This document shows positions 54,766 through 64,000 of a stretch of 64,000 nt of DNA, one piece after another (the stretch's first letter is position 1; the number at the start of each line of letters is the position of its first letter). Location: the NCBI GenBank assembly GCA_949130495.1, contig OX422208.1, forward strand, positions 400,265,885 through 400,329,884, written 5' to 3'. Source of the stretch: Sambucus nigra (lineage: Eukaryota > Streptophyta > Magnoliopsida > Dipsacales > Adoxaceae). The translations under genes and the position numbers were made by a program. The notes beneath the pieces were generated by a model that worked only from the letters and a program-made list of their open reading frames with translations, was not told the origin of the DNA and ran no database searches.

Positions 54766-56565
54766 AACCTCCACAACAAGATTTTGCCCTTATCCTATAT
54801 CTCACCATCACCGAAACAGGGGCTATGTTATCCCAACATATCAAAGAATCCCGCAAAGAGAGGGTTATCTTCTATGCTAGCCAAAAGCTGTCAGGTAAGA
54901 GGTAAACTATACTGTATTGTAAAACACGTATGTTGCTTTAGCTCGGGTCATGCATAAGCTTCGGCACTACATGATTACATTCCCTATTAAACTGGTGTCC
55001 CGAATGGGTCCAATGAAATAAATATTAGATAAGTTTTCCTTATCGGGTCGCATGACCCGATGGTTGATGTTATTGATTGAATTCGACATCTCGTATGTTA
55101 CGTGGAAGGATAAGAAATGAAGATCCATTTCTGACGACCTTGACAATAATTTCATGGGGGAGCTTAATTTTGTATTTTTGAATTCCCAAACAAAGACATT
55201 CTCTATACCTCTCATGAAGATCTCAGATAATTGATGTTCTTCACTAGAGCTGCTAACAAGAAAGGATACGACATTGGGACACTCCTTATCACTCCTCACA
55301 ATTCTCACACTCCCATCTCCATCAAGGAAGAGTTCCTTTTCGCTAACATGACGGAATATGAAACATTTACTGTAGGGATCAATATTGCCCTCGGGAGAGG
55401 AATCAAGTGCATTGATATTAATGGAGACTCATTTCTCATCGTGTGGTTCTAAAAAAATAGAAAGTCTAAGACGAGACTCCTACCCTTCCATTCTCACCTC
55501 GAAGGGCTAGCCTCCTATTTTGAAGATGTCACCTTACACTACCTCACTCATTTAAGAAATAGCCTAGCCAATATATTGACAACCTTAGACCCTATGGTTG
55601 ACATGCCCGCGGGGATAATAATGCCCCCTTCCTAATCGAGATCAGGCAGCACCAACTCAGTGCTAACACATCGAGCTTATAATAAAAGAATATTCGGCCA
55701 TAGCTAAATTATGGTATTATAACACCTGGAACGTCCTCAAGCATGGTAGTATCCATATGACACTGATAAGAAAGACCATACCACCCTTCACATGTTAGTT
55801 GCTCAGTACATCATCTGTGATAAGGCACTTTTCAAGAGTAATTTAAAGGGAACCCACTTGCATTGAATAATAGTGCTAGGGTCGAAGACATGATGCAGAA
55901 GATTCACAGCGGGAAAATTAGACCCAACATTAATGTTCATATGCTTACCAAGAAAGTCATTCATTAAGGAGATTACTGGACCACAATGGTTCAATACTAT
56001 GATACTTACGTTAGAAGATTCCTTAAATGCTAATAGTTTGCCAACCATCAACATTTGCCTCCCTAGGAGTTGTACAACATGACTTCTACCCAACCCTTCT
56101 CCACTTGGGGCATAGGAATCATCGGGAAAGTTACTTCTAAGGCATCAAACGGGCGTGAAAATTCATCCTTGTCGCCATTGATTACTTTAGAAAGTGAATT
56201 GAAGTTGAGTCATACATAGTGTTAAATGCAACGAAAGTATCCAAGTTCATCAGAAAAAACATCATCTTTCGCTATGGAGTTCCTCATGAGATTGTATCAG
56301 ACATTGGGTTTTATTTCAAAACATAGGTCACAAAAATAGTTGATTATTATTGAATCCAAAGGCAAAAGTCCTCTCCCTATCGACATCAAACCAATTGGGG
56401 ATATCGAAGCCACCAACAGAAGCCTCAAGTCCAATATCAGCAAAATGATTGAAAGTTATAGAGACTAGGAAGACTGAATACCATACGTACTTTGGGGCTA
56501 GTGTAAATCTATCAGAATACCCACTAGGACTACCCTTTATTAACAACTATATGGCATGGAGTTAA
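54766..56565 (+). pseudogene. Gypsy pol fragment G5: RNase H, second RNase H, integrase
   Basis: On plus right after the G4 LTR. RNase H: ETGAMLSQHIKESRKERVIF with YASQKLSG (54815-54895). Second RNase H: ANKKGYDIGTLLITPHNSHT, LFANMTEYETFTVGINIALG (Glu) and CIDINGDSFLIV (Asp) at 55240-55440, then LTHLRNSLANILTTL. Integrase: pieces at 55720-56560 ending near SIRIPTRTTLY and LYGMEL, where the copia LTR begins. The closest relative in the window is the matching part of G4. Every block is separated by stops. The minus frames 54967-55308 and 55803-56093 are shadows. This may be the host element into which G4 inserted. Confidence 0.78.
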
Positions 56566-56573
56566 TTGAAAAA

Positions 56574-58538
56574 CTGTTACTAAAGCCGTTTAATACAAGA
56601 TTAAACTATTTAAGTAACTTCGAACTGTTTTTTTTGGAAACTATTTTCTTTAAATCAAATCAGGTAAATCACAAGATATGTTTTTAAAAAATGCACCAGA
56701 TCAGTTTAAGTTTTGTTAACAAGTTTTGAAAAACAAAACTGAGACAGTTTAAATCAGCACACTATTAAGAATGAGATGAGGAGATGTAGAAAGATTAATG
56801 ACAAGAGATTTTTAACATGGTAAAACCTCACCTAATTGAGAAAACATCCACGGTGACTTCTAAGTCACAAAGCAAAAATCCACTAAAACAAAATATATCA
56901 GTTACAAACTATATACCATACATGCACACAAATCAGTCCTATACAAGTTTAGGAATGTACCCACTGGTTTCCTTCTAACATCTCTGCAGTTATGATTGTT
57001 GATGTGGCTCTCCCAGTTTGCTAACTTCCACTTTGTTCCAGTCTTTACATCAAATCTTGTTTCAATATCTTATTACCAACACTTTCAGTGTTGTAGTATG
57101 TAAATTTTTGTGATGGTGCTCTAACACATGCATCCACACACTCACACTTATATATACAAACAGTCCTAGAAAATTACAAATCAGATCTATATGCGGTGAT
57201 TTTCAATTTCTCTCTTCTTAGGAAAGTAAAACCTTATTTGACCTTTAAAATGATCCCGGAATCCATGGCTATCTTTCTTGGAAGAAGATTCAAGATCTTA
57301 ATCAATTTCAGGGTTTTGAAAATATTTTTAAAATTGAAAACTGCCAAGTGTGATTCCAACTAGGTCAAAGATCTTGTTTCCAAAGAACTAGAAACATAAA
57401 ATGATTTTATTGATTTTGAAGATGAAAACATTTACAGAATATAATCAACAAAAGATTTCTCAAGAAGAGAAACTAAGAATACAGATCTAAGTGTAATATA
57501 ACATAAAATGACTAGATCTATGATTTCTATGAAACAAAAATACAGATCTAACCTAATGTTTAAGTTGGACACAAGATCTTAAAACCAAGAGGTTAAACCA
57601 CAAATAGATTTCAAACCAACACAAGAATAACTCTCAAACACTTAGGTTTGGTGTTTGGTATAAAAGGTTTTAGAACAATGGATTAGGTTTTGAAACTGGG
57701 TATGGACAAATTAGGGTTTCTAACTCTCTCTCTCTGGTTTTTCTCTCTTCTCTCTTCTCACTCGAATTAAACGAAGTGGAAAAAGTCTCTCAAACGCTGA
57801 GGGTAAGGCTCCTTATATAGGAGGCTGAGAAGGATCGTGAAGATAGTTCAAAATCAAGGACTGGGATTTGGTCTTCCCATATTGACTTTGATCCAACGGT
57901 GAGATAAAAGCGGTTGGTTAAAATGCTTCTGATTAGATGATAAGGGTTACACAGGGATAGGAATTGGACACATGCAGAACGTTGATAAAATCAATCCAAG
58001 GACTGAGATTGAACAATGGCTTTGAATCTTAAAGGAAACACAAAATGAACCGATATCAGCATGACTGGGTTAAGGCAGCAATTGGCTTTCACATGCACGT
58101 CTAAAATTAATTCCACAGCTTCCCTTATAGTCTCAAGCGCTTTTGGATCCTACCCATCTCAACTTTCAGGCATAAAACCATTAAACAAGAAATTACAGAA
58201 TAACCCCAAAAGCTTTTTAATCCAATTTTAAATATGAAAAAAATCCTTTTAAAAATCATTAAAACTTCCCAAAAAATTAATATAATTTTTTTAAGGGAAA
58301 TTAACACACTCAACACACATACAGACAAATTATTGAAATATATGACCAAAGTATTCAATCCTCATGTGTGTGAGTGTTTGTGAATATACCTTCAAAAAAA
58401 TTTAAACAAGAGGAATGAAGATTAGAGTCTGAGGCTTTTTGGATTCTAGGGAATGGACTCAATTTTATCACTATTTTCAAACTAGATGAGCACTTATACA
58501 ATGTAGACTCAAGTGAGTCAAGAGTATAAGGTGCTTCA
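56574..58538 (-). repeat. 3' LTR of copia element P1 (left end approximate)
   Basis: On minus it starts TGAAGCACCTTATACTCTTG directly after a purine tract and contains a TATA box (CCTATATAAGG) near 57815-57826. A CT-rich stretch (57725-57765) follows on the plus side. The left border, about 56574 (TGTTACTAAAG), is a guess from where gypsy integrase similarity ends. The other LTR is outside the window. Non-coding throughout. Confidence 0.55.
57815..57826 (-). promoter_or_regulatory. LTR TATA box of P1
   Basis: CTCCTATATAAG on minus, about 710 bp inside the LTR. Confidence 0.55.
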
Positions 58539-58552
58539 ATCTCCCCCTTTGT
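58539..58552 (-). other. Polypurine tract of P1
   Basis: On minus ACAAAGGGGGAGAT lies directly before the LTR TG, the classic plus-strand primer of plant copia elements. Confidence 0.75.
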
Positions 58553-58889
58553 AAATATGAGACAAAATATCCTTTGAGTCATCTTGGACTCATAGGGCAA
58601 CAAAGATTTAAGCAAAACCTATTCCTATACAAAAATTTTATCTACCCATTTCCTACAAAAAAATTTACATAACTCAACTAATTACAAATCAATACGCTAT
58701 TACATCTGTTGAGAATAACTGTACTGAATCATGCAAATAATCACTAAGATCAAGTTTTTAGAATATGTGCAGAAAAAAAAACTCATAAGACTCAAATTTC
58801 TCTCCCATTTTGTCTCAAATAAACAAAGGGAAAAACTATAAGACAAAGAGTTTATTTAACACCAACCCTACCTATTGATTTACTCAAAG

Positions 58890-60410
58890 TAATAAATCTA
58901 TTGTAATCCAAAGTTTGGTAAACATATCTGCGAGTTGCAAATCAGTAGGAAGATAATTGATTTCTAATTCCTTAGTCTCAACTAATTCGCATATAAAGTG
59001 ATGTCTAATTTTTATGTGTTTTGTTCGCTAGTGTTGAATAGGATTTTTAGAGTATTGATCACGCTTTGATTATCACAATAGAGATGTAGTTGTTCCTCTT
59101 TAATACCATAATTACTTAGCATTTGCTTAAGCCAAAGTAAATGATCACAACAACTTCCAACGGCTATGTATTCTGATTCAGATGTTGATAAAGAAGTGCA
59201 GTTTTGTTTCTTACTACTCCAACCTACCAAATTATTACCAATATAGTAACATGCTCCTAATATTCTCTTACTATCATCAGTACACCCTGCCCAATCGTCA
59301 TCAGTGTATCCTATTATAGTGCTATGAGTATCATTGGTGTACCAAAGTCCTAAATTTAAAGTGTCGTTTATGTAATTATTGATTCTTTTAACACAAACTA
59401 AATGGATCTCTTTAGGATTGTTTTGATAACGGGCACACACACAAACAACGTACATAATATCAGGATGCGAGGCAGTAAGGTATAGCAAGGTTCCTATCAT
59501 ACTACGATATATTGTAGGGTCTACGGATTTACCACTCTCATCCTTAGATAGTTTGACCGTAGTACTCATGGGAGTTTTAGCATCTTTTGCACTCTCAAGT
59601 CCGAATTTTTTAACAATCTCTAAAGCATATTTAGATTGCGACACAAATAATCCTTCTGAATTCTGTTTGACTCGAAGGCCCAAGAAAAATTATAACTCCC
59701 CCGTAAGAGACATTTGAAATTCTTTATGCATAATTTCAGAGAAAGATTTAACCTCTGAGGGGGAAGTTGATCCAAAAATTATATCAGAACATAAACTTGA
59801 GCTATAATAATATATTTGTCAAAATGTTTGACACAAAGGGTTTGATCATTTACACCTCTCTTGAAACCTTTATCAAAAAGAAAATTGGAAAGGCGTTCAT
59901 ACCAGGCTCTTGGCTCTTGTTTTAGGCCATACAAAGCCTTTTTAAGACGAAAGACATGATTTGGATATTTAGGGCAATGAACCCTTTTGGTTTTTGGATA
60001 TTTAGGGTCACTGAACCCTTTTGGTTGTTCTACATAGGTCTCCTCAGTAAATATTACATTAAGGAAGGAAGATTTGACATCCATTTGGTAAAGCGTAAAA
60101 TGTAAGTAGCAAGCTATGGCAAAGAGAAGACGAACAAATTCTAAGCGAGTAACAGGAGAAAAAGTCTCGTTAAAATCTATTCCTTCAATTTATGAGTATC
60201 CTTGAGCAACTAATCTGGCTTTATTTCTAATGATTATCCCACTTTCATCAGATTTACTTTTAAATTTCCAACGTGTGCCAATAACCTTTTTGTGATTAGG
60301 CCTAGGTACAAGATACCAAACATCATGAATGATAAATTGAAGAAGTTCTTCCTGCATTGCAGAAATCCAATGAGAATCATTAAATGCATCATTTATATTC
60401 TTTGGTTCCA
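58890..60410 (-). pseudogene. Reverse transcriptase and RNase H of P1
   Basis: RT on minus: WISAMQEELLQFIIHDVWYL, VIGTRWKFKSKSDESG, then the DVKSSFLNVIFTEETYVEQP block (60084) and RLKKALYGLKQEPRAWYERL. The catalytic box near 59790 has lost one base, so the frame shifts exactly at the first Asp of YVDD. RT resumes with MGLRVKQNSEGLFVSQSKYA. RNase H has GYTDDDWAGCTDDSKR (Asp), SLSTSESEYIAVGSC (Glu) and LYCDNQSVI (Asp). A second frameshift at about 59035 separates the C-terminal KHIKIRHHFICELVE and TDLQLADMFTK. Frames of 223 and 101 residues survive, so decay is recent compared with the gypsy elements. Confidence 0.9.
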
Positions 60411-61535
60411 CAAGGAAAACAAAACATGCATAATGAGCATAGTTTCTTAATTGAGATCTTGTACATACATGTTCGCTAGGGTTACCAACAACGTTATTTA
60501 TGGGATGATCTTTAGAAACCCAGTTAGGTACTTCAGGTGTCTTAATTGGTAAAGAATCATCTATTTTAGGAGAGTTATTTTCTAAAACATTTTCAGACTC
60601 TTCCACAATAGTTGGTTCTCCAGTCTTACTCTCTATAGTAGTGTCACTTACAATAACGTTTATGGATTCCATTAAGGTCTTAGTGATAAGGTTATAGACA
60701 CGGTATGCTCGACTATTAGGAGAATATCCTAGAAAAATAGATTTATCTCCACGAGTCTCAAATTTTGATAAGTGTTCTCTATCTTTGCAAAAATAACACG
60801 TACTACCAAAGGTTTTAAGATACTTAAGATCGGGCTTCTTCCCATACCATAGTTCGTAAGGAGTTTGTTTAGAATTCTTTCTATGATAGACCCTATTGAT
60901 AATGTGACACGTAGTTCGAATAGATTCTACCCAAAAATATTTAGGTAAACACTTGGCATGAATCATAACACGTGCCATCTCTTGAAGGGTACGATTCTTT
61001 CTCTCAGCAATACCATTTTGTTGAGGAGTTTTAGGAGCACTAAATTCGTGTTTGTAACCATTATAGTCACAATACTCGATAACACCAATATCTATGAATT
61101 ATCCACCTCTATCACTATGAATTATATTTACTTGAGTGTCTTTCTCATTTTCAATTAGAAGTAAAATCTTCAAAAAGGTTTAGAAAGTGTCAGACTTTTG
61201 CTTTAAGAAAGCTACCCAACTAAATCTGGTGAAGTCATCAACCATAACAAGAATGTAACTGTGTCCACAGAGACTAACAATTCGAGAAGGACCCATTAGG
61301 TCCATATGGATAAGCTCCAAGGATTTAGAGGTAAGAATATCTCTAACTTTCTTATAAGGTTCCTTAACAATTTTTCCTTCCTGACATGATCAACATACAA
61401 TATTAGAAATAGGTTTGATCTTAGGAATACCTCTAACTATTTCTTGTGAAGACAATCTACTAAGATTTTCATAATTTATATGACCCATTTGATTATGCCA
61501 TATCTCATTGTCATCCATTCTGGCAATGTTTCAGA
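60411..61535 (-). pseudogene. Integrase of P1
   Basis: Zinc domain: HNQMGHINYENLSRL, then SCQEGK (the first Cys of C-x2-C is replaced by a stop codon neighbour at 61390). Core: ILVMVDDFTRFSWVAFLKQK (Asp), NIIHSDRGG (Asp, followed by a stop) and PQQNGIAERKNRTLQEMARV (Glu). Then YFWVESIRTTCHIINRV, KKPDLKYLKTFGSTCYFCKD, GDKSIFLGYSPNSRAYRVYN and the C-terminal acidic region to 60411. A single frame is open from 60978 to 60190, covering the integrase C-terminus and the RT start; stops lie upstream. Confidence 0.9.
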
Positions 61536-62000
61536 CCTCAGTACTGTTCTGGACAGTATAAAAATTGCTAGGAGTCGTGAGCCCTATAATTATGCACTCA
61601 CCTTTTTCATTTAAAATTTTGCAATTATTCTTTGAAAAGGTGACATTATGATTTGAGTCACAAAATTGCGAGATACTAAGTAGATTATTCTTAAGACCTT
61701 TTACTAGAAGAACATTTTCAAGTAAAGGTAATCCTTCTTATTGGAGGTTCCTTTATCAATGATTTGAGATGATACACCATCACTAAAAAAACTTTTCCTC
61801 CAGCAAAGCTGGTTTTGTTAAAAAATTTGGTATCATCTCTAATCATGTGCTTTGAGCATCCAGATTCTAAATACCAACCAGAGGGAGTGTGTTCATCTTT
61901 TAAAGTAGTAATCACAATGTTACACTTCATCTGGGGTATTAGCTCATCTTTTCTAACCCAAACAACTCTTGTTTTCATTTTGCGCTTATTTTCTCTCATT
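61536..62000 (-). pseudogene. Protease of P1
   Basis: On minus: GWYLESGCSKHMIRDDTKFF holds the copia protease active site; the usual D-S-G-C-S has Glu for the catalytic Asp (E-S-G-C-S). A frame break near 61740 follows, then remnants of the C-terminal part with NNCKILNEKGECIIIG and the NFYTV block that precedes integrase. Confidence 0.8.
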
Positions 62001-64000
62001 TGATAAAATTTGCGAGCATTAGATTTTTGTTGAAAAATGTTTTGCGCATGCGGTTGAATTTTATGAAAAGTATGAGAATTTTGTTTAGAAAAGTGCTAGG
62101 AACCCTTCTTGGGAATGATCTTTTAGGTTTGGTCTTTCTCTTTCTATAGTTAGAGTTTTTGTCTTGTTGTTTAGGGAGAACATAATTATTACGACTTCTC
62201 CTAGAATAGTTAAAGTATAGTACAGAGGAGTATTATAGATAGGGTTGACTAAACGTCTAGAGTAGAAACCTTCAAAGTGATGACCATATAAGTCACAGTA
62301 AGAGCAATATAAATTGCTCAAGGATGGTATCTCCTTGGGAAAGTCTCTAAACATAGGCTTCATGGAATTTTGGGGTTGAACCTTATTCCTATGAGGTACA
62401 GTTTGAAAGGCAGAATCACTCTTCCTAGTCGGGGGGAAAACATACTTAGCCTTAGGTGAACTTTCACACTTAGAGCAACTTGATTCCCCAATATGAAACT
62501 TTGATTCTTTTTCATTAAACTCATTTTTCAGAGAATGAAAATCTGGACAAGTTTCTATAGGTCTTTTGCCTCCTAACACAAACTTAATTGGTTCAAAGTT
62601 TTTAGTTTGTGTCTTCAAATTAGGGCAAAACCCAAATCCAGTTCGATCATCAAAATTGGTTTTTGAATCAGCATCAAAACCATCAAAACAGTTTGAATTA
62701 TTTTCAAATTTTGCAAATTTTTTGAAAAGTGTTGTTGTCCTCTCTTTGGATTGTTCCAATTCTAATAATGTCCCTTTATATTTTTTCTCTAGAGTTTCAC
62801 TTTCTACAATTAAATTCTTTAATTTTTTATCAAAAATTTTGACTTCGTTTTCATGAGTTAGACATTGGGTAGTATACTCTTCAGCATTAAGTTTAACCAT
62901 CAAATTTAAGTCATCTAGTTTCTTAGTGAGATCTTTCACTATCTTCTCTAGTCTAGTATTTTCGTGAGAGTTTTCGCATAAATAGTGTGAATGTCAGGGA
63001 GGTCTTCAGTGTTCGAATCACTAAGTGTAGTGTGTGAAGTGAACCCTAAGGATTCAATTCTTAAACTCACGCACCTATTGACACCGTCATTATTGTTTTC
63101 CCTTTAAATCACACACCCCGTGGTAGAAATAACAATATTCTCGGAAATTAAAATATCTAAACCAGTAGCAACATGATTCATAACAACAGAAGTAAAGCTA
63201 TTATCATCATTCTCATACATATGCATATCATCATTATAGATTATCTTATCAAAGAAATACATGCAAGGATAAAAAACATCAGATGATTCAGGTTCCTCAT
63301 TTTCAGAATCACTTGAATCATCCCATGTTTTGCAAATGTTAGCCCTAGTATGTTTATTGGTAGTATTCAGTTTCACTTTACAGTCTTGTGCTATGTGTCC
63401 TAGCTTTCCACATCTAAAACATTCAATGTTCTTGAAGTCTTTGTTGGGTCTTATGTCCTTGTGATGTTTGCTTCACCTTTTTCAGGAGGTTTGTAGTTAG
63501 ACTCAGTTGGATAATTTGGTTTGCCTTATCTATTTGCCAATTTATTTCTAAATTTGATAATTTTCTTAAACTGTTTGACATCAGGGAAATTTGATTATCC
63601 AAACTGTCTATATCACATTCCTCATCATAATCATCAGTAGGAATATTAAGCTTAGGTTTCATCATCTTAGAGGAAAAACTCAAGTTGGAACTAGTCTGTT
63701 TCCTATGGGACTGGGTCATTTGTTTCTTAAATTCTAATTCCATTTCCGCAGTTCTTAATTTACTACTGAGTAATTCAGGAGTGAGATTTTGGTCACACAT
63801 TTCCTCAATAGCATATATTTTGTTGTCAAAATTCTGTGGTAATGATCTTCGAATTTTAGATACAATTTCATGTATGTCATATGTTATCCCATTAGCATGC
63901 AATTTGGTTACAATGTCAGTCAGTTTCATGTAAAAATCATCAAAGGATTTAGAGTCTGACATAATTAGAGAGTTATATTCCTGGACAAGCATTTGAGTTT
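62001..64000 (-). pseudogene. gag of P1 (continues beyond window)
   Basis: From the right edge on minus: VQEYNSLIMSDSKSFDDFYM, KLTDIVTKLHANGITYDIHE, SKIRRSLPQNFDNKIYAIEE and LLSSKLRTAEMELEFKKQM, the UBN2/copia-gag capsid type. A CCHC knuckle CFRCGKLGHIAQDC lies at about 63385-63425. An acidic stretch follows (63104-63376), then a long coiled coil (62939-62700). A second knuckle-like YCSYCDLYGHHFEGFY near 62290 has its last Cys replaced by Tyr. Stops or frameshifts lie near 63420, 63104, 62940 and 62085. The N-terminus, leader, PBS and 5' LTR are outside. Confidence 0.83.

Larger units (their letters stand above)
56574..64000 (-). mobile_element. Ty1/copia element P1 (5' end beyond window)
   Basis: Order on minus: gag, protease, integrase, RT, RNase H, PPT, 3' LTR. 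Integrase before RT is diagnostic of Ty1/copia. The gag with a coiled coil and two CCHC-like knuckles, and the RAYRVYNLITKTLMESINVI block, suggest the SIRE/Maximus lineage; this is my judgement only. Confidence 0.85.

Overview
The window looks like nuclear DNA from a higher plant, in a repeat-dense intergenic or heterochromatic block. Every recognisable coding stretch belongs to a transposable element and nearly all are broken by stops and frameshifts. I find no convincing host gene, no rRNA, no functional tRNA and no CRISPR array. The evidence for a plant is the element set: Ty3/gypsy elements of the Tat/Ogre type (extra archaeal-type RNase H before integrase, antisense extra ORF, tandem repeats after pol), a CACTA (En/Spm) DNA transposon with TNP2-like and TNPA-like genes, GT-AG introns of about 85-95 bp, and a Ty1/copia element. 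I cannot name the species.

Layout. (1) 1-12470: a minus-strand gypsy element, here G0, whose integrase gene was split by a CACTA transposon, C1 (4100-11674). A unit of about 2.85 kb carrying G0's 3' part and the CACTA left end is tandemly duplicated (1-2258 copies 2851-5108), so the CACTA right end faces two left ends. (2) 12471-about 21565: plus-strand gypsy G1 with LTR, PBS, gag, protease, RT, RNase H, second RNase H and integrase, then hairpin repeats, an AC/AT microsatellite and an antisense extra ORF. (3) About 21566-31395: minus-strand gypsy G2 with an LTR carrying internal repeats, an extra ORF on plus, a 148-bp satellite-like array, then integrase to a truncated gag. (4) 31396-34977: AT-rich non-coding DNA with a TATA-like site and a tRNA-like relic, then an unrecognised degenerate coding stretch. 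(5) 34978-38584: plus-strand gypsy G3, same family as G1, starting inside RT and ending in a 31-bp hairpin minisatellite. (6) 38585-44573: LTR, extra ORF and minisatellite of the same family in the opposite orientation. (7) 44574-45389: LTR-like non-coding DNA. (8) 45390-54765: minus-strand gypsy G4 with a long leader and an LTR related to that of G2. (9) 54766-56565: a pol fragment of a similar element on plus, G5. (10) 56574-64000: minus-strand Ty1/copia element P1, whose 5' end lies beyond the window.

How the parts work together. In the Tat-type elements gag-pol makes the capsid and the replication enzymes. A second, apparently spliced gene lies antisense between integrase and the 3' LTR. 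It encodes a coiled-coil protein with a conserved C-terminal block seen three times here. Between integrase and this gene each element carries its own tandem repeats (29, 31 or 148 bp). These repeats, the inverted 3' end and a trio of hairpins with compensatory changes are the most interesting material. I found no complete element able to move on its own.
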